From Flavobacteriaceae bacterium UBA1115 (GTDB lineage: Bacteria; Bacteroidota; Bacteroidia; Flavobacteriales; Flavobacteriaceae): 11,460 nt of DNA. Both the position numbers and the translations under genes were made by a program. Shown one piece after another: positions 1 to 6,519 of this stretch. Positions within the stretch are counted from its first letter, which is position 1. Each line of letters opens with the position of its first letter. The stretch spans positions 1 through 11,460 of the forward strand of contig DCBE01000009.1 in assembly GCA_002313325.1 (NCBI GenBank). Reading direction: 5' to 3'. The notes below the pieces were generated by a model. It ran no database searches and was not told the DNA's origin. It saw nothing but the letters and a program-made list of their open reading frames with translations.

Positions 1-429
1 TGGAAGCAATTGGGTGATTAAGATGATAAGCCCTATGGCAGTCATAAATCCAGAAACAACTGGGTAAGGAATATAACGAATATACTTCCCTAGCTTTAGA
101 AAGCCCAATACAACTTGCATCAGACCGGCAAGTATAAATACAGCCAGAATAATAGGTAAGGCTTTTTCAACACTTCCATCATTTGCAGCAATCAGCGTAC
201 TTATAATAACCATACTCACCGCCGTCATGGGGGCAGTTGGTCCAGAAATTTGGGTGTTTGTTCCACCTAAGAGTGCTGCGAAAAAACTTAAAAATATCGC
301 GCCATAAAGCCCTGCTGTGGGACCCAATCCAGAGGATACACCAAATGCTAAAGCTAAGGGAAGCGCAACAATACCTGCGGTTAAACCGCCAAAGATGTCA
401 CCCTTAATATGAAAGAATGTCTTTTTCAT
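1..429 (-). CDS. SulP family inorganic anion transporter, N-terminal 143 residues (gene continues past the window start)
   Basis: Inner-membrane anion transporter of the SulP/SLC26 family; substrates in this family include sulfate, bicarbonate and other anions, and the fragment does not say which one applies. The start is the ATG at 429 (MKKTFFHIKGDIFGG), and the reading frame stays open to base 1. What is visible is the N-terminal half of the membrane domain: hydrophobic helices at about residues 14-30, 36-54, 66-82, 90-110 and 122-143. The family-typical segments are ALAFGVSSGLGPTAGLYGA (residues 26-44) and GGTNTQISGPTAPMTA (55-70). The C-terminal part, which often carries a STAS domain, is outside the window. 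The start lies 7 nt after the stop of the small gene 437-802, so the two are probably one transcript. The family call is firm and the substrate is unknown. Confidence 0.93.
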   Translation of the reverse strand, partial: MKKTFFHIKGDIFGGLTAGIVALPLALAFGVSSGLGPTAGLYGAIFLSFFAALLGGTNTQISGPTAPMTAVSMVIISTLIAANDGSVEKALPIILAVFILAGLMQVVLGFLKLGKYIRYIPYPVVSGFMTAIGLIILITQLLP

Positions 430-436
430 TATTTAT

Positions 437-802
437 TTATTTAAAATTAATACTTAGAAGAAGGAGCATAAAATAACTAAACATACTCGGGGGTGGGGAA
501 TCAAGAGTTAAAACAAACTCCCTATGGATAAGGAATTTGAAGTGTGTTAACGATGATCCGTAAAGAAAAAATGCAAATACGGGAAGTTCCGTAACTAAAA
601 AGCTACACTCTTCAATTAGGTCAGTAAAAGCTTTTCCGTCTTTAGGTTTTGGCTCTTCACTTTCTTTTGTAATACTAATGTTTTCAATACTGTTATAATC
701 TAGTGCTGAAAAAGCAACCACAGCTAACTGGGAACAGAAAACCAAACACCAAAATATGTGGATTGTTTTGGTTGAAAAAAATAGGTATTTTTCGTAGTTC
801 AA
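437..802 (-). CDS. Small hypothetical protein with N-terminal hydrophobic segment, upstream of the SulP gene
   Basis: I do not recognise a named family. The 121-residue product has a hydrophobic stretch at about residues 13-33 (IHIFWCLVFCSQLAVVAFSA), which fits a signal peptide or membrane anchor. An acidic, lysine-rich linker (about 43-55) follows, then a second aromatic, hydrophobic half and a proline triplet (PPPSMF) near the C-terminus. There is no in-frame ATG near the start; TTG at 802 is the most plausible initiation codon, and the frame is open upstream to about 860 without an ATG. The leader is A-rich with no Shine-Dalgarno site, as is usual in Bacteroidota. The 7-nt gap to the SulP ATG argues for a real translated gene and a shared operon. 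A link to anion transport would be inference from position only. The start is uncertain. Confidence 0.55.
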   Translation of the reverse strand: MNYEKYLFFSTKTIHIFWCLVFCSQLAVVAFSALDYNSIENISITKESEEPKPKDGKAFTDLIEECSFLVTELPVFAFFLYGSSLTHFKFLIHREFVLTLDSPPPSMFSYFMLLLLSINFK

Positions 803-839
803 TGGAAGCAGTTTTTTCTTTTTAACACCCGCTAATATA

Positions 840-847
840 CAAATTTC
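840..847 (-). promoter_or_regulatory. Possible -7 promoter element for the small gene / SulP transcript
   Basis: Read on the minus strand this is GAAATTTG, matching the Bacteroidota -7 consensus TAnnTTTG at all but one position, about 38 bases upstream of the TTG start at 802. No clear TTG is found at the expected -33 distance, so support is weak. Confidence 0.3.
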
Positions 848-1087
848 TACTTCACTAAATCAGTCATTTGCTAGATGTATAATAACAAAAATATAGACAG
901 ATTGTATATTATTTATTTAATTGCCACCTCTTAATTGTCGAACCACACATGATAAATACAATTATGCATGATTTTAAAAAAAATCAATCGCTAGATGTCA
1001 TAACCACTGTACAATATTTATGCTAAAAAAAATTTATTATTTCAAATTTGTCAATTTCTGGGAAGAAATCTTAACTAAGCACACAAT

Positions 1088-1103
1088 TATTATCTAAATA
1101 ATA
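1088..1103. repeat. Short perfect inverted repeat, possible operator
   Basis: TATTAT-ctaa-ATAATA: 6-bp arms around a 4-bp spacer, about 90 bp upstream of the regulator remnant at 1190. Position and symmetry would suit a repressor binding site, but in sequence this AT-rich such a repeat can arise by chance. Confidence 0.25.
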
Positions 1104-1160
1104 GCATCACTAACTGTTGTTTGTTTACTGCTAATTCAACGTAATTCGTTAGAGCAAATG

Positions 1161-1188
1161 TTTGTGTGTGTGCTCATAAATTTATTTG
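1161..1188 (+). promoter_or_regulatory. Possible promoter of the XRE-like regulator remnant
   Basis: TTTG at 1161-1164 and TTTATTTG at 1181-1188 resemble the Bacteroidota -33 (TTG) and -7 (TAnnTTTG, 7 of 8) elements with a 16-nt spacer, somewhat shorter than the usual 19 or so. The -7 element sits directly against the ATG at 1190, so transcription would start about at the start codon. Weak support. Confidence 0.25.
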
Positions 1189-1189
1189 T

Positions 1190-1474
1190 ATGAATATACA
1201 TGATAGGCTAAATAAGATTATAGATGATGAAAACCCATCAATATCTAAGTTTGAACGCATAATTGGTGTGGGGCAAAACTCTGTGTCGACATGTCTTAGA
1301 TGAGAGTCTGGTATAGAACATAATGTGTTGCAATGAATTTGCATGCATTTTCCAAATCACAGTATGCAATGGATACTTACGGGAAAAGAATCTAATAATA
1401 AAATGACAAAAAATAAAATTAAAGAATTGCTTGATAAAGCAAACCATGAGCTTGATAATATCTCTAATTATTAA
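1190..1474 (+). pseudogene. Degraded XRE-type helix-turn-helix / phage-repressor-like regulator, interrupted by two in-frame TGA codons
   Basis: Reading from ATG 1190 gives MNIHDRLNKIIDDEN..., then SKFERIIGVGQNSVSTCLR, a TGA at 1301-1303, ESGIEHNVLQ, a second TGA at 1334-1336, then ICMHFPNHSMQWILTGKE and a lysine-rich tail ending in TAA at 1472-1474 (94 codons). The same frame keeps every hallmark of the short flavobacterial XRE/CI-like regulators: an N-terminal MNIHxR-xxII, an HTH core with xxIGVxxxSVSxxL, an I-xxxVLQ helix, and the FPxxxxxWxLTGKE segment that closes the domain in that family. The frame is intact apart from the two stops, so they look like point changes and not indels. The last codons overlap hisS by 11 bases, tail-to-tail. 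The family assignment rests on motif recognition. A shortened peptide of 37 residues could still be made but would lack the recognition region. Confidence 0.72.
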
Positions 1475-2834
1475 TACACTTTTTAGAAAAGTCCTCTAAT
1501 TTAATCTCGCTGTTTGTCCCCTCGCCCATATTTTTTAGTGAGACTACCCCTTTTTGTTGCTCATCATTTCCGTAAAACATCACCCAAGGTGCTTGAATCT
1601 GATTTGCAAATTGCATCTGCTTTTTCAGCTTGTGCGCTGTTGGGTAGCAATTGATACGAATACCCATTTTGCGCCATTTTGTAAGAAATGGAACAAGGTC
1701 ATGCATGTATGCATCACCAAAATGTAACACTACAACATCTACCGGCTGTTTCAGCGAAGTAGGCAACAAATTCAATTCTTCAAGCACAATACACAATCGG
1801 TCCAATCCAAAGGAAATACCCAATCCATGAACGTCTTTAAGGCCAAAAACAGCCGTCAAATCATCGTAACGACCCCCAGCGCCTATAGAACCGATAGCAA
1901 CAGACTCTGGCGGTGCAACCTCAAAAATAATTCCTGTGTAATAATGTAAACCTCTTGCTAGGGTCAAGTCAAAGGACAGTTGGCTTACTTTAAAAGAACT
2001 TAAAAAACCTAAGGTCTGACGCAAATGCGCAATGCCTTCCAGCGCATCGGGCTGCGATACCAATATTTCTTCCAATTGATTTAACTGGGACATAACATCA
2101 CCTGTCAAGTCAAACAAGGGACTTAAGCGTTTCAAAACCGCATCATCAAATCCATTGTGGCGCAATTCGTTAAAAACGCCTTCTAGACCTATTTTATCGA
2201 GCTTATCCAGCGCAACAGTAAAAGCTACTATGCGGTCTGGAGCATCTATATAATTAGCAATACCAGCTAATATTGCACGGTGATTTATACGGATGGTTGC
2301 CCCTTTAAGAGAAAAGGCATCAAAAACATCATCAAAAAGCTGCATGCATTCTGCCTCTAGAAACGGGCTAACTACACCAACAACATCGGCGTCACACTGC
2401 ATAAATTCCTGAAAACGCCCGCGTTGCGGCCGGTCGGCACGCCAAACAGATTGAATTTGATAACGCTTAAATGGAAAGTTAATTTCATTTTGATGCTGTA
2501 CAACAAATCGAGCAAAGGGAACTGTTAGATCATACCGTAATGCTTTCTCAGATATAGAGCTTGTAAATTGACCCAGTGCCCCGTCTTCAAGGGCATTGAG
2601 ATCTGCTTTTTTTACTTTTTCGCCAGAGTTAAGAATATTAAACATCAAGCGGTCGCCTTCGTCTCCATACTTGCCCTTAAGCGTAGATGACTTTTCCATC
2701 GCAGGTGTTTGTATAGGCAGAAAGCCATAGCGCTCAAATTGGGTGCGTATTACATCTATTACATAGTTGCGCTTGGTAACTTCTGCAGGAAGGAAATCTC
2801 GGGTACCTTTTGGAATACTAGCCTTATGAGCCAT
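1464..2834 (-). CDS. hisS: Histidyl-tRNA synthetase
   Basis: Cytoplasmic class II aminoacyl-tRNA synthetase that charges tRNA-His with histidine, using ATP. The 456 residues show an N-terminal IPKGTRDFLP (7-16); class II motif 1 ending near PIQTPAME (40-47); the ATP-site segment ALRYDLTVPFARF (98-110); motif 2 with the RADRPQRGRFQEFMQCD arginines (132-148); the histidine-specific signatures ARGLHYYTGIIFE (293-305) and GAGGRYDDL (318-326); and motif 3 GLGISFGLDRL (337-347). From about residue 364 an anticodon-binding domain follows. The length is slightly above the E. coli enzyme because of an insert near residues 60-95. ATG 2834 is immediately followed by the conserved N-terminus, so the start is well fixed. 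It lies downstream of the rplI terminator, so it probably has its own promoter in 2835-2881. It ends in TAG. Confidence 0.98.
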   Translation of the reverse strand: MAHKASIPKGTRDFLPAEVTKRNYVIDVIRTQFERYGFLPIQTPAMEKSSTLKGKYGDEGDRLMFNILNSGEKVKKADLNALEDGALGQFTSSISEKALRYDLTVPFARFVVQHQNEINFPFKRYQIQSVWRADRPQRGRFQEFMQCDADVVGVVSPFLEAECMQLFDDVFDAFSLKGATIRINHRAILAGIANYIDAPDRIVAFTVALDKLDKIGLEGVFNELRHNGFDDAVLKRLSPLFDLTGDVMSQLNQLEEILVSQPDALEGIAHLRQTLGFLSSFKVSQLSFDLTLARGLHYYTGIIFEVAPPESVAIGSIGAGGRYDDLTAVFGLKDVHGLGISFGLDRLCIVLEELNLLPTSLKQPVDVVVLHFGDAYMHDLVPFLTKWRKMGIRINCYPTAHKLKKQMQFANQIQAPWVMFYGNDEQQKGVVSLKNMGEGTNSEIKLEDFSKKCINN

Positions 2835-2848
2835 GACGTCAATTTATA

Positions 2849-2881
2849 CAAATATCTTATTTTAAATAAAAAAAGCCGCAA
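2849..2881 (-). promoter_or_regulatory. Possible hisS promoter, overlapping the upstream terminator
   Basis: On the minus strand, GATATTTG (2849-2856) matches the -7 consensus TAnnTTTG at 7 of 8 positions and lies 14 bases upstream of the hisS ATG. A TTG at 2879-2881, inside the loop/stem of the rplI terminator, is 22 nt further upstream and could act as the -33 element. The spacing is slightly long. Confidence 0.35.
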
Positions 2882-2891
2882 AAGCGGCTTT
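2864..2891 (-). terminator. Intrinsic terminator of the rpsF-rpsR-rplI operon
   Basis: AAAGCCGC (2872-2879), loop AAAA, GCGGCTTT (2884-2891) form a perfect 8-bp stem. Read on the minus strand the stem is followed by a run of T (2874 down to 2868, then ATTT), the right order for Rho-independent termination about 22 nt after the rplI stop. In the plus direction the T-tract is poor, so the terminator works mainly for the minus strand. Confidence 0.85.
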
Positions 2892-2913
2892 ATGTTTTGA
2901 ATTTTAGCAGATT

Positions 2914-3372
2914 TTAATTTTCTGCTGCGGCTTTGGTAACTTCAAAATCTAGGTCTGTATACACCTCACGGTGCAAGCGTATTGATGCAGTGTGCGTTCC
3001 TAGCATTTTAACAGAGCCTCCAGCCAATCTGATGGCCTTGCGCTCAATAGGTTTACCAGCTTTGGTCAATGCAGCTTCTAAATCAATTGTTCCAACAGAA
3101 CCAAATAATTTATTACCCGCACCGGCTTTGGCCTCAATTTTTATATCAAGCTTATCCAATTCCTTGGCGAGTTTTTGTGCATCCTCAATAAGCTTTTGCT
3201 CTTTAAAAGCACGCTGTTTAAGATTTTCCGCCAGAACTTTTTTTTCAGATGACGTAGCCATTACTGCAAGTCCTTTTGGAATTAGAAAATTTCTCCCGTA
3301 GCCGTTTTTTACTTTAACGATATCGTCTTTGAACCCTAGGTTTTCAACATCTTGCTTTAAAATAAGTTCCAT
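2914..3372 (-). CDS. rplI: 50S ribosomal protein L9
   Basis: Two-domain ribosomal protein bound to 23S rRNA near the base of the L1 stalk; it affects translational fidelity. The 152 residues start MELILKQDVENLG and carry the L9 signature GYGRNFLIPKGLAV (24-37). A long charged connecting helix (about 41-78) and the C-terminal RNA-binding domain follow, with GNKLFGSVG at 86-94. The length is normal (about 148-150). The start ATG 3372 is 6 nt after the rpsR stop, so it is translated from the rpsF-rpsR-rplI message, and the terminator stem lies about 22 nt past its stop. Nothing unusual. Confidence 0.98.
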   Translation of the reverse strand: MELILKQDVENLGFKDDIVKVKNGYGRNFLIPKGLAVMATSSEKKVLAENLKQRAFKEQKLIEDAQKLAKELDKLDIKIEAKAGAGNKLFGSVGTIDLEAALTKAGKPIERKAIRLAGGSVKMLGTHTASIRLHREVYTDLDFEVTKAAAEN

Positions 3373-3378
3373 GGCTAG

Positions 3379-3672
3379 TTATTTTAACAAATCGGCTACA
3401 TAAGGCATAAGCGCCAAGTGACGTGCACGCTTAATAGAAACCGATAGTTTACGCTGATATTTTAGTGATGTTCCGGTAAGACGACGGGGTAAAATCTTGC
3501 CCTGCTCGTTTACGAACTTTAGCAAATAGTCCGCATCCTTATAATCGATATACTTAATGCCTGCCTTTTTGAAACGGCAATATTTTTTTGCTTTTGTCGT
3601 CTCAATATCAAGGGGGGTTAAATACCTGATTTCACCTTGTTTTCCGCCTTTACTTTCTTGTTCTATTGACAT
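3379..3672 (-). CDS. rpsR: 30S ribosomal protein S18
   Basis: Small-subunit protein that binds 16S rRNA in the platform as a heterodimer with S6. The 97 residues have a basic, variable N-terminus and the S18 core: KKYCRFKKAGIKYIDYKD (29-46), then DYLLKFVNEQGKILPRRLTG (48-67) and KYQRKLSVSIKRARHLALMP (71-90). Length is slightly above average because of a roughly 20-residue N-terminal extension, as is usual in Bacteroidota. Only one cysteine (C32) remains of the zinc-type ligands found in some S18 proteins, which fits the zinc-independent form. The ATG 3672 follows the rpsF stop by 3 nt, so coupling of the S6 and S18 partners is likely. Confidence 0.98.
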   Translation of the reverse strand: MSIEQESKGGKQGEIRYLTPLDIETTKAKKYCRFKKAGIKYIDYKDADYLLKFVNEQGKILPRRLTGTSLKYQRKLSVSIKRARHLALMPYVADLLK

Positions 3673-3675
3673 GTT

Positions 3676-4014
3676 TTAAGCTTTTATAGTTAAACGATCT
3701 CTTCTTTTTTCTGCCCAAGCCTCAGCGTGCTTGTCTAGCTTAACAGTTAGATAGCGCATAACGCGCTGATCGCGACGGAATTCAACTTCAAAAGGTATGA
3801 TGGCGCTACCGTCAATCTTGAAATCAAGCAGGTAGTAAAAACCACTTTTTTTGTTTTGAATTGCATAGGCGAACTTTTTCAAGCCCCAATCCTCTTTGGC
3901 GACAATCTCGCCACCGTTGGACGTTATAAACGTCTCGTACTTTTCTACTGCTTCCTTTACCTGATCTACAGATAAAACGGGATTCAATATGAAAACAGTT
4001 TCGTAATGGTTCAT
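3676..4014 (-). CDS. rpsF: 30S ribosomal protein S6
   Basis: Small-subunit platform protein, partner of S18. The 112 residues show the usual S6 fold pattern: NHYETVFILNPVLS (2-15), GGEIVAKEDWGLKKFAYAI (34-52), SGFYYLLDF (57-65) and FRRDQRVMRYLTVKL (79-93). The frame is open 20 residues further upstream to an ATG at 4074. I chose ATG 4014 because S6 proteins begin with this MNxYETVFI-type strand, and because the upstream ATG would lie at or before the likely transcription start. It is the first gene of rpsF-rpsR-rplI and has its own promoter-like site and a leader hairpin in the 67-nt gap after priA. Confidence 0.97.
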   Translation of the reverse strand: MNHYETVFILNPVLSVDQVKEAVEKYETFITSNGGEIVAKEDWGLKKFAYAIQNKKSGFYYLLDFKIDGSAIIPFEVEFRRDQRVMRYLTVKLDKHAEAWAEKRRDRLTIKA

Positions 4015-4035
4015 ATATTGTTTTTTCAGTGGGCA

Positions 4036-4057
4036 GCGAAAATACGGAATTTCTTGC
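4036..4057 (-). promoter_or_regulatory. rpsF leader hairpin with CCG in the loop, candidate S6:S18 autoregulatory site
   Basis: In the rpsF leader (minus strand) GC-aa-GAAA ... TTTC-GC can pair across a loop containing TCCGTA; the CCG corresponds to 4045-4047. In many bacteria the S6:S18 complex binds its own mRNA leader at a hairpin with an exposed CCG, mimicking its 16S rRNA site. Here the hairpin lies right at the predicted transcript start, about 20 nt before the ATG. The stem is short and AT-rich, so this is a candidate and not a demonstrated element. Confidence 0.4.
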
Positions 4058-4063
4058 GTTAGA

Positions 4064-4071
4064 CAAATATG
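4064..4071 (-). promoter_or_regulatory. -7 promoter element for the rpsF-rpsR-rplI operon
   Basis: CATATTTG on the minus strand matches TAnnTTTG at 7 of 8 positions, in the only sizeable gap (67 nt) between priA and rpsF. The predicted start would be near 4057, leaving a leader of about 40 nt. A clean TTG at -33 is not evident within the priA 3' end. Confidence 0.45.
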
Positions 4072-4081
4072 CAAGCCACAA

Positions 4082-6517
4082 TTATTGTGGATCTACATTA
4101 ACGCTTGCGTTTACTTGGCTAAATGCTCCCACCATTCCAAAGCTCTGCAACAGGTTTGAAAGTCGTTTTTTTGCAGCCGATTGAGAAGTGTCAAGCGGCA
4201 GTTTAATTAGTATGTGAAGAATATAATAGTTGCGCACCCGACCAACAGCCGGCGCTACAGGCCCAAGAACATGAGAAAAACGCGCTAGCAGTCCCTTTTT
4301 CAACCACTCACCTGCTGTGATAAGCTTAGACATGTTCTTATGCTTTAGTACAATACGGATCATGCGCACATACGGCGGATAGCCAAATTGCTGCCGTTGC
4401 TTTATCTGTTTTTGGTAAAATGACGCATAATCGTAATTGCTTATAAAACCTAAAACGGGGTGTTGGGGTTGATAGGTTTGAATGAGTACTTTACTTTTGT
4501 CCCCTAGCCTGCCTGCTCTACCAGCAACCTGTGTTAGCACCTGGAAGGCACGCTCATGAGCACGAAAATCGGGGAAGTTTAAAAAGTTGTCGGCGGACAA
4601 TACTCCAACCAGCGTTACTAGCTTAAAGTCCAAGCCTTTTGTAATCATTTGCGTTCCGATTAGAATGTCTATTTCTTGACGTGAAAAAGCATTGATTAGT
4701 TTTCGATGGGCGTGCTTTTTTCTTGTGGTATCCAAATCCATACGTGAAATTCGAGCAGACGGAAACAAAGCCTGTACTTCTTCTTCCAACTGCTGGGTTC
4801 CCAACCCTTGGGTTTGTGGTGCAAGTGTGCCACAAGCCTTACAGGCAGGTGTATACTTCTCTGTATAGCCGCAGTAATGACAACGCAAATCTTTCGAAAC
4901 TTGATGATACGTAAGGCTTACATCACAACTTGGGCATTGCGGTACATGGGCACATTGACGACATTCAACAAAAGAGGCATAGCCACGGCGGTTTTGAAAA
5001 AGTAAAACCTGTTTGTTAGATAAAAGGGTTTCTTCAATAGCTTGAATAAGCGGCTGTGCTAAATGACCATTCATTTGTTTTTTTCGATAGGCATCACACA
5101 AGTCAACATAGGATATTTCTGGCATTTGCGCATCCCTATATCGGGTGGTCATGCTTACCAACCCATACTTACCCGACTTTGCGTGTGCATAGATTTCAAT
5201 TGTTGGCGTTGCAGAACCTAAAATAACTTTTGCTTGGTGCATACGCGACAACACCATGGCTGCATCGCGGGCGTGGTAGCGTGGGGAAGCTTCATATTGT
5301 TTGTAAGACATCTCGTGTGACTCATCTACTACCACCAGACCCAAGTTTTGAAAAGGCAGTAAAACAGCAGAGCGTGCTCCTAAAATCAATCGGGCTTCTT
5401 GTTTGTTTGCCAGTACTTTGTTCCAAGTTTCCGTGCGTTCTTGTGGGCTATATCGGGAATGGTATACCTCTAATTGCTTACCAAAATAAGTGTGCAAGCG
5501 TTGCATCAACTGCGTGGTGAGGCCAATTTCAGGCACCAAAAACAACACTTGTTTTGCCTTGGCCAATTGCTGGTTAATAAGATGCATATACACCTCTGTT
5601 TTTCCCGAACCCGTTATGCCGTGAAGTAAAACATTGTCTTTTGTTTTCCAGTGAGTTTCGATGGCCGATTTTGCCTCCAACTGATGGTCGCTCAGTGATT
5701 TTAAGGGGTCATCTGAAGTAAGCTTTGGTGGCAAGCGATCTATAATGTACTGATGCGTTGCCAATACCCCATTCTTAATAAGTGTCTTTAGCGACGAAGG
5801 ACTTACCGTATCAATTTTGGAAAATTCCGTCATGATAACTGGCGCCTTTTGCTGCAGAAATGTCAACAAGGTTTTGTATTGCTTTGGCTTGAGAGCAAGT
5901 TGCTCCATAACTAACTTCAAAGCATCGTCTCCTTTCACATTTGGGTGAAGTATAACTTCTGTTTGCTGCTTGGGAGTATACTTGGCATAAACCCATTCTT
6001 TGAGCGAAACAAAACCGCCTGCTACCAATTCCTTCAAAACGGCATAGGGGTTTTTTATCGAAATTAACTGTTGTATCTGCGCCATGGAATAGGTACTGTT
6101 GGTTTCCAATTTTTGAAGCAATACGATTGCATTTTTGGAACCTGTGTTGGGAAGCTGTTCCCACTCATGTGTTACAATCTCCGTTTCACTTTCCAGCAAC
6201 ATCAACGAAGGTATGGCTGTCCGTAACACCAACCCAATCGGTGATTGATAATACTCCGCAATCCAAGACAAGAATTTCAACTGCTTTGACGGTAGCACCG
6301 CTTCCATATCAATAATGCTGTCTATTTGTTTGGGGGCGTAGGTTTTTGGATTTACTTGGTGTACGCGCCATGCAATGGCGGTGTATTTTTTACGCTTTCC
6401 GAAAGGGACAATGATCCGCATACCCGGCTGAATAACTTTGGCTTCTGCTGAAGTAATCACATACGTAAAGGTTTCATTGAGCGGTAGCGGTAGAACAACA
6501 TCTAAAAAAAACGACAT
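4082..6517 (-). CDS. priA: Primosomal protein N' (PriA), replication restart helicase
   Basis: Superfamily 2 DNA helicase that recognises stalled forks and starts reloading of the replicative helicase. The 811 residues are full length. In order: N-terminal DNA-binding domain (1-110; DVVLPLPLNETFTYV at 6-20), a winged-helix region, Walker A GITGSGKT (300-307), DEAH-type motif II as DESH (398-401), motif III GSATPT (434-439), and a zinc-binding insert with eight cysteines (C519, C522, C528, C531, C546, C549, C559, C562) all present. Then come GTQMITKG (621-628), helicase motif VI QVAGRAGR (663-670), and the C-terminal domain with the FGYPPYVRM segment (711-719). The start ATG 6517 is 2 nt after the stop of the YihY gene, so the two form an operon. 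The following rpsF operon has its own promoter. Confidence 0.98.
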   Translation of the reverse strand: MSFFLDVVLPLPLNETFTYVITSAEAKVIQPGMRIIVPFGKRKKYTAIAWRVHQVNPKTYAPKQIDSIIDMEAVLPSKQLKFLSWIAEYYQSPIGLVLRTAIPSLMLLESETEIVTHEWEQLPNTGSKNAIVLLQKLETNSTYSMAQIQQLISIKNPYAVLKELVAGGFVSLKEWVYAKYTPKQQTEVILHPNVKGDDALKLVMEQLALKPKQYKTLLTFLQQKAPVIMTEFSKIDTVSPSSLKTLIKNGVLATHQYIIDRLPPKLTSDDPLKSLSDHQLEAKSAIETHWKTKDNVLLHGITGSGKTEVYMHLINQQLAKAKQVLFLVPEIGLTTQLMQRLHTYFGKQLEVYHSRYSPQERTETWNKVLANKQEARLILGARSAVLLPFQNLGLVVVDESHEMSYKQYEASPRYHARDAAMVLSRMHQAKVILGSATPTIEIYAHAKSGKYGLVSMTTRYRDAQMPEISYVDLCDAYRKKQMNGHLAQPLIQAIEETLLSNKQVLLFQNRRGYASFVECRQCAHVPQCPSCDVSLTYHQVSKDLRCHYCGYTEKYTPACKACGTLAPQTQGLGTQQLEEEVQALFPSARISRMDLDTTRKKHAHRKLINAFSRQEIDILIGTQMITKGLDFKLVTLVGVLSADNFLNFPDFRAHERAFQVLTQVAGRAGRLGDKSKVLIQTYQPQHPVLGFISNYDYASFYQKQIKQRQQFGYPPYVRMIRIVLKHKNMSKLITAGEWLKKGLLARFSHVLGPVAPAVGRVRNYYILHILIKLPLDTSQSAAKKRLSNLLQSFGMVGAFSQVNASVNVDPQ

Positions 6518-6519
6518 GC

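Larger units (their letters stand above)
803..1189. other. AT-rich intergenic region without a convincing gene
   Basis: GC is about 26% over 841-1200 by hand count, clearly below the flanking housekeeping genes. It should contain the promoter for the minus-strand small gene/SulP unit and that of the plus-strand regulator remnant. I find no tRNA fold and no open frame longer than about 25 codons with a plausible start. Minor structure includes a 9-nt direct repeat GCTAGATGT at 870-878 and 990-998, and an inverted repeat at 1088-1103. Confidence 0.6.

Noticed and set aside
949..1026. Plus-strand micro-ORF of 25 codons starting MINTIMHDFKKNQS
   Set aside because: Too short, no promoter or leader support, and chance frames of this size are common in AT-rich sequence.
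1301..1336. Recoding of TGA as a sense codon, since no visible gene here ends in TGA and the regulator frame holds two of them
   Set aside because: All visible stops are TAA or TAG, but TGA is rare as a stop in AT-biased Flavobacteriia anyway. Tryptophan is encoded by TGG, and the core genes reach normal lengths without internal TGA. The two interrupted positions are usually basic or polar in the family. Simple point mutation is the easier reading.
1238..1447. Opposite-strand open frame of 69 codons
   Set aside because: It lies antisense over the XRE-like remnant, has no recognisable domain, and its composition (many C, F, H, R) looks like the shadow of the plus-strand gene.
4015..4074. Longer start for S6 at ATG 4074
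   Set aside because: It adds 20 residues not found in S6 and begins upstream of the likely transcription start; the standard S6 N-terminus starts at 4014.
3824..6315. Several 60-120 codon frames on both strands within priA and rpsF
   Set aside because: They overlap firmly assigned genes in other frames and show no domains or initiation context.
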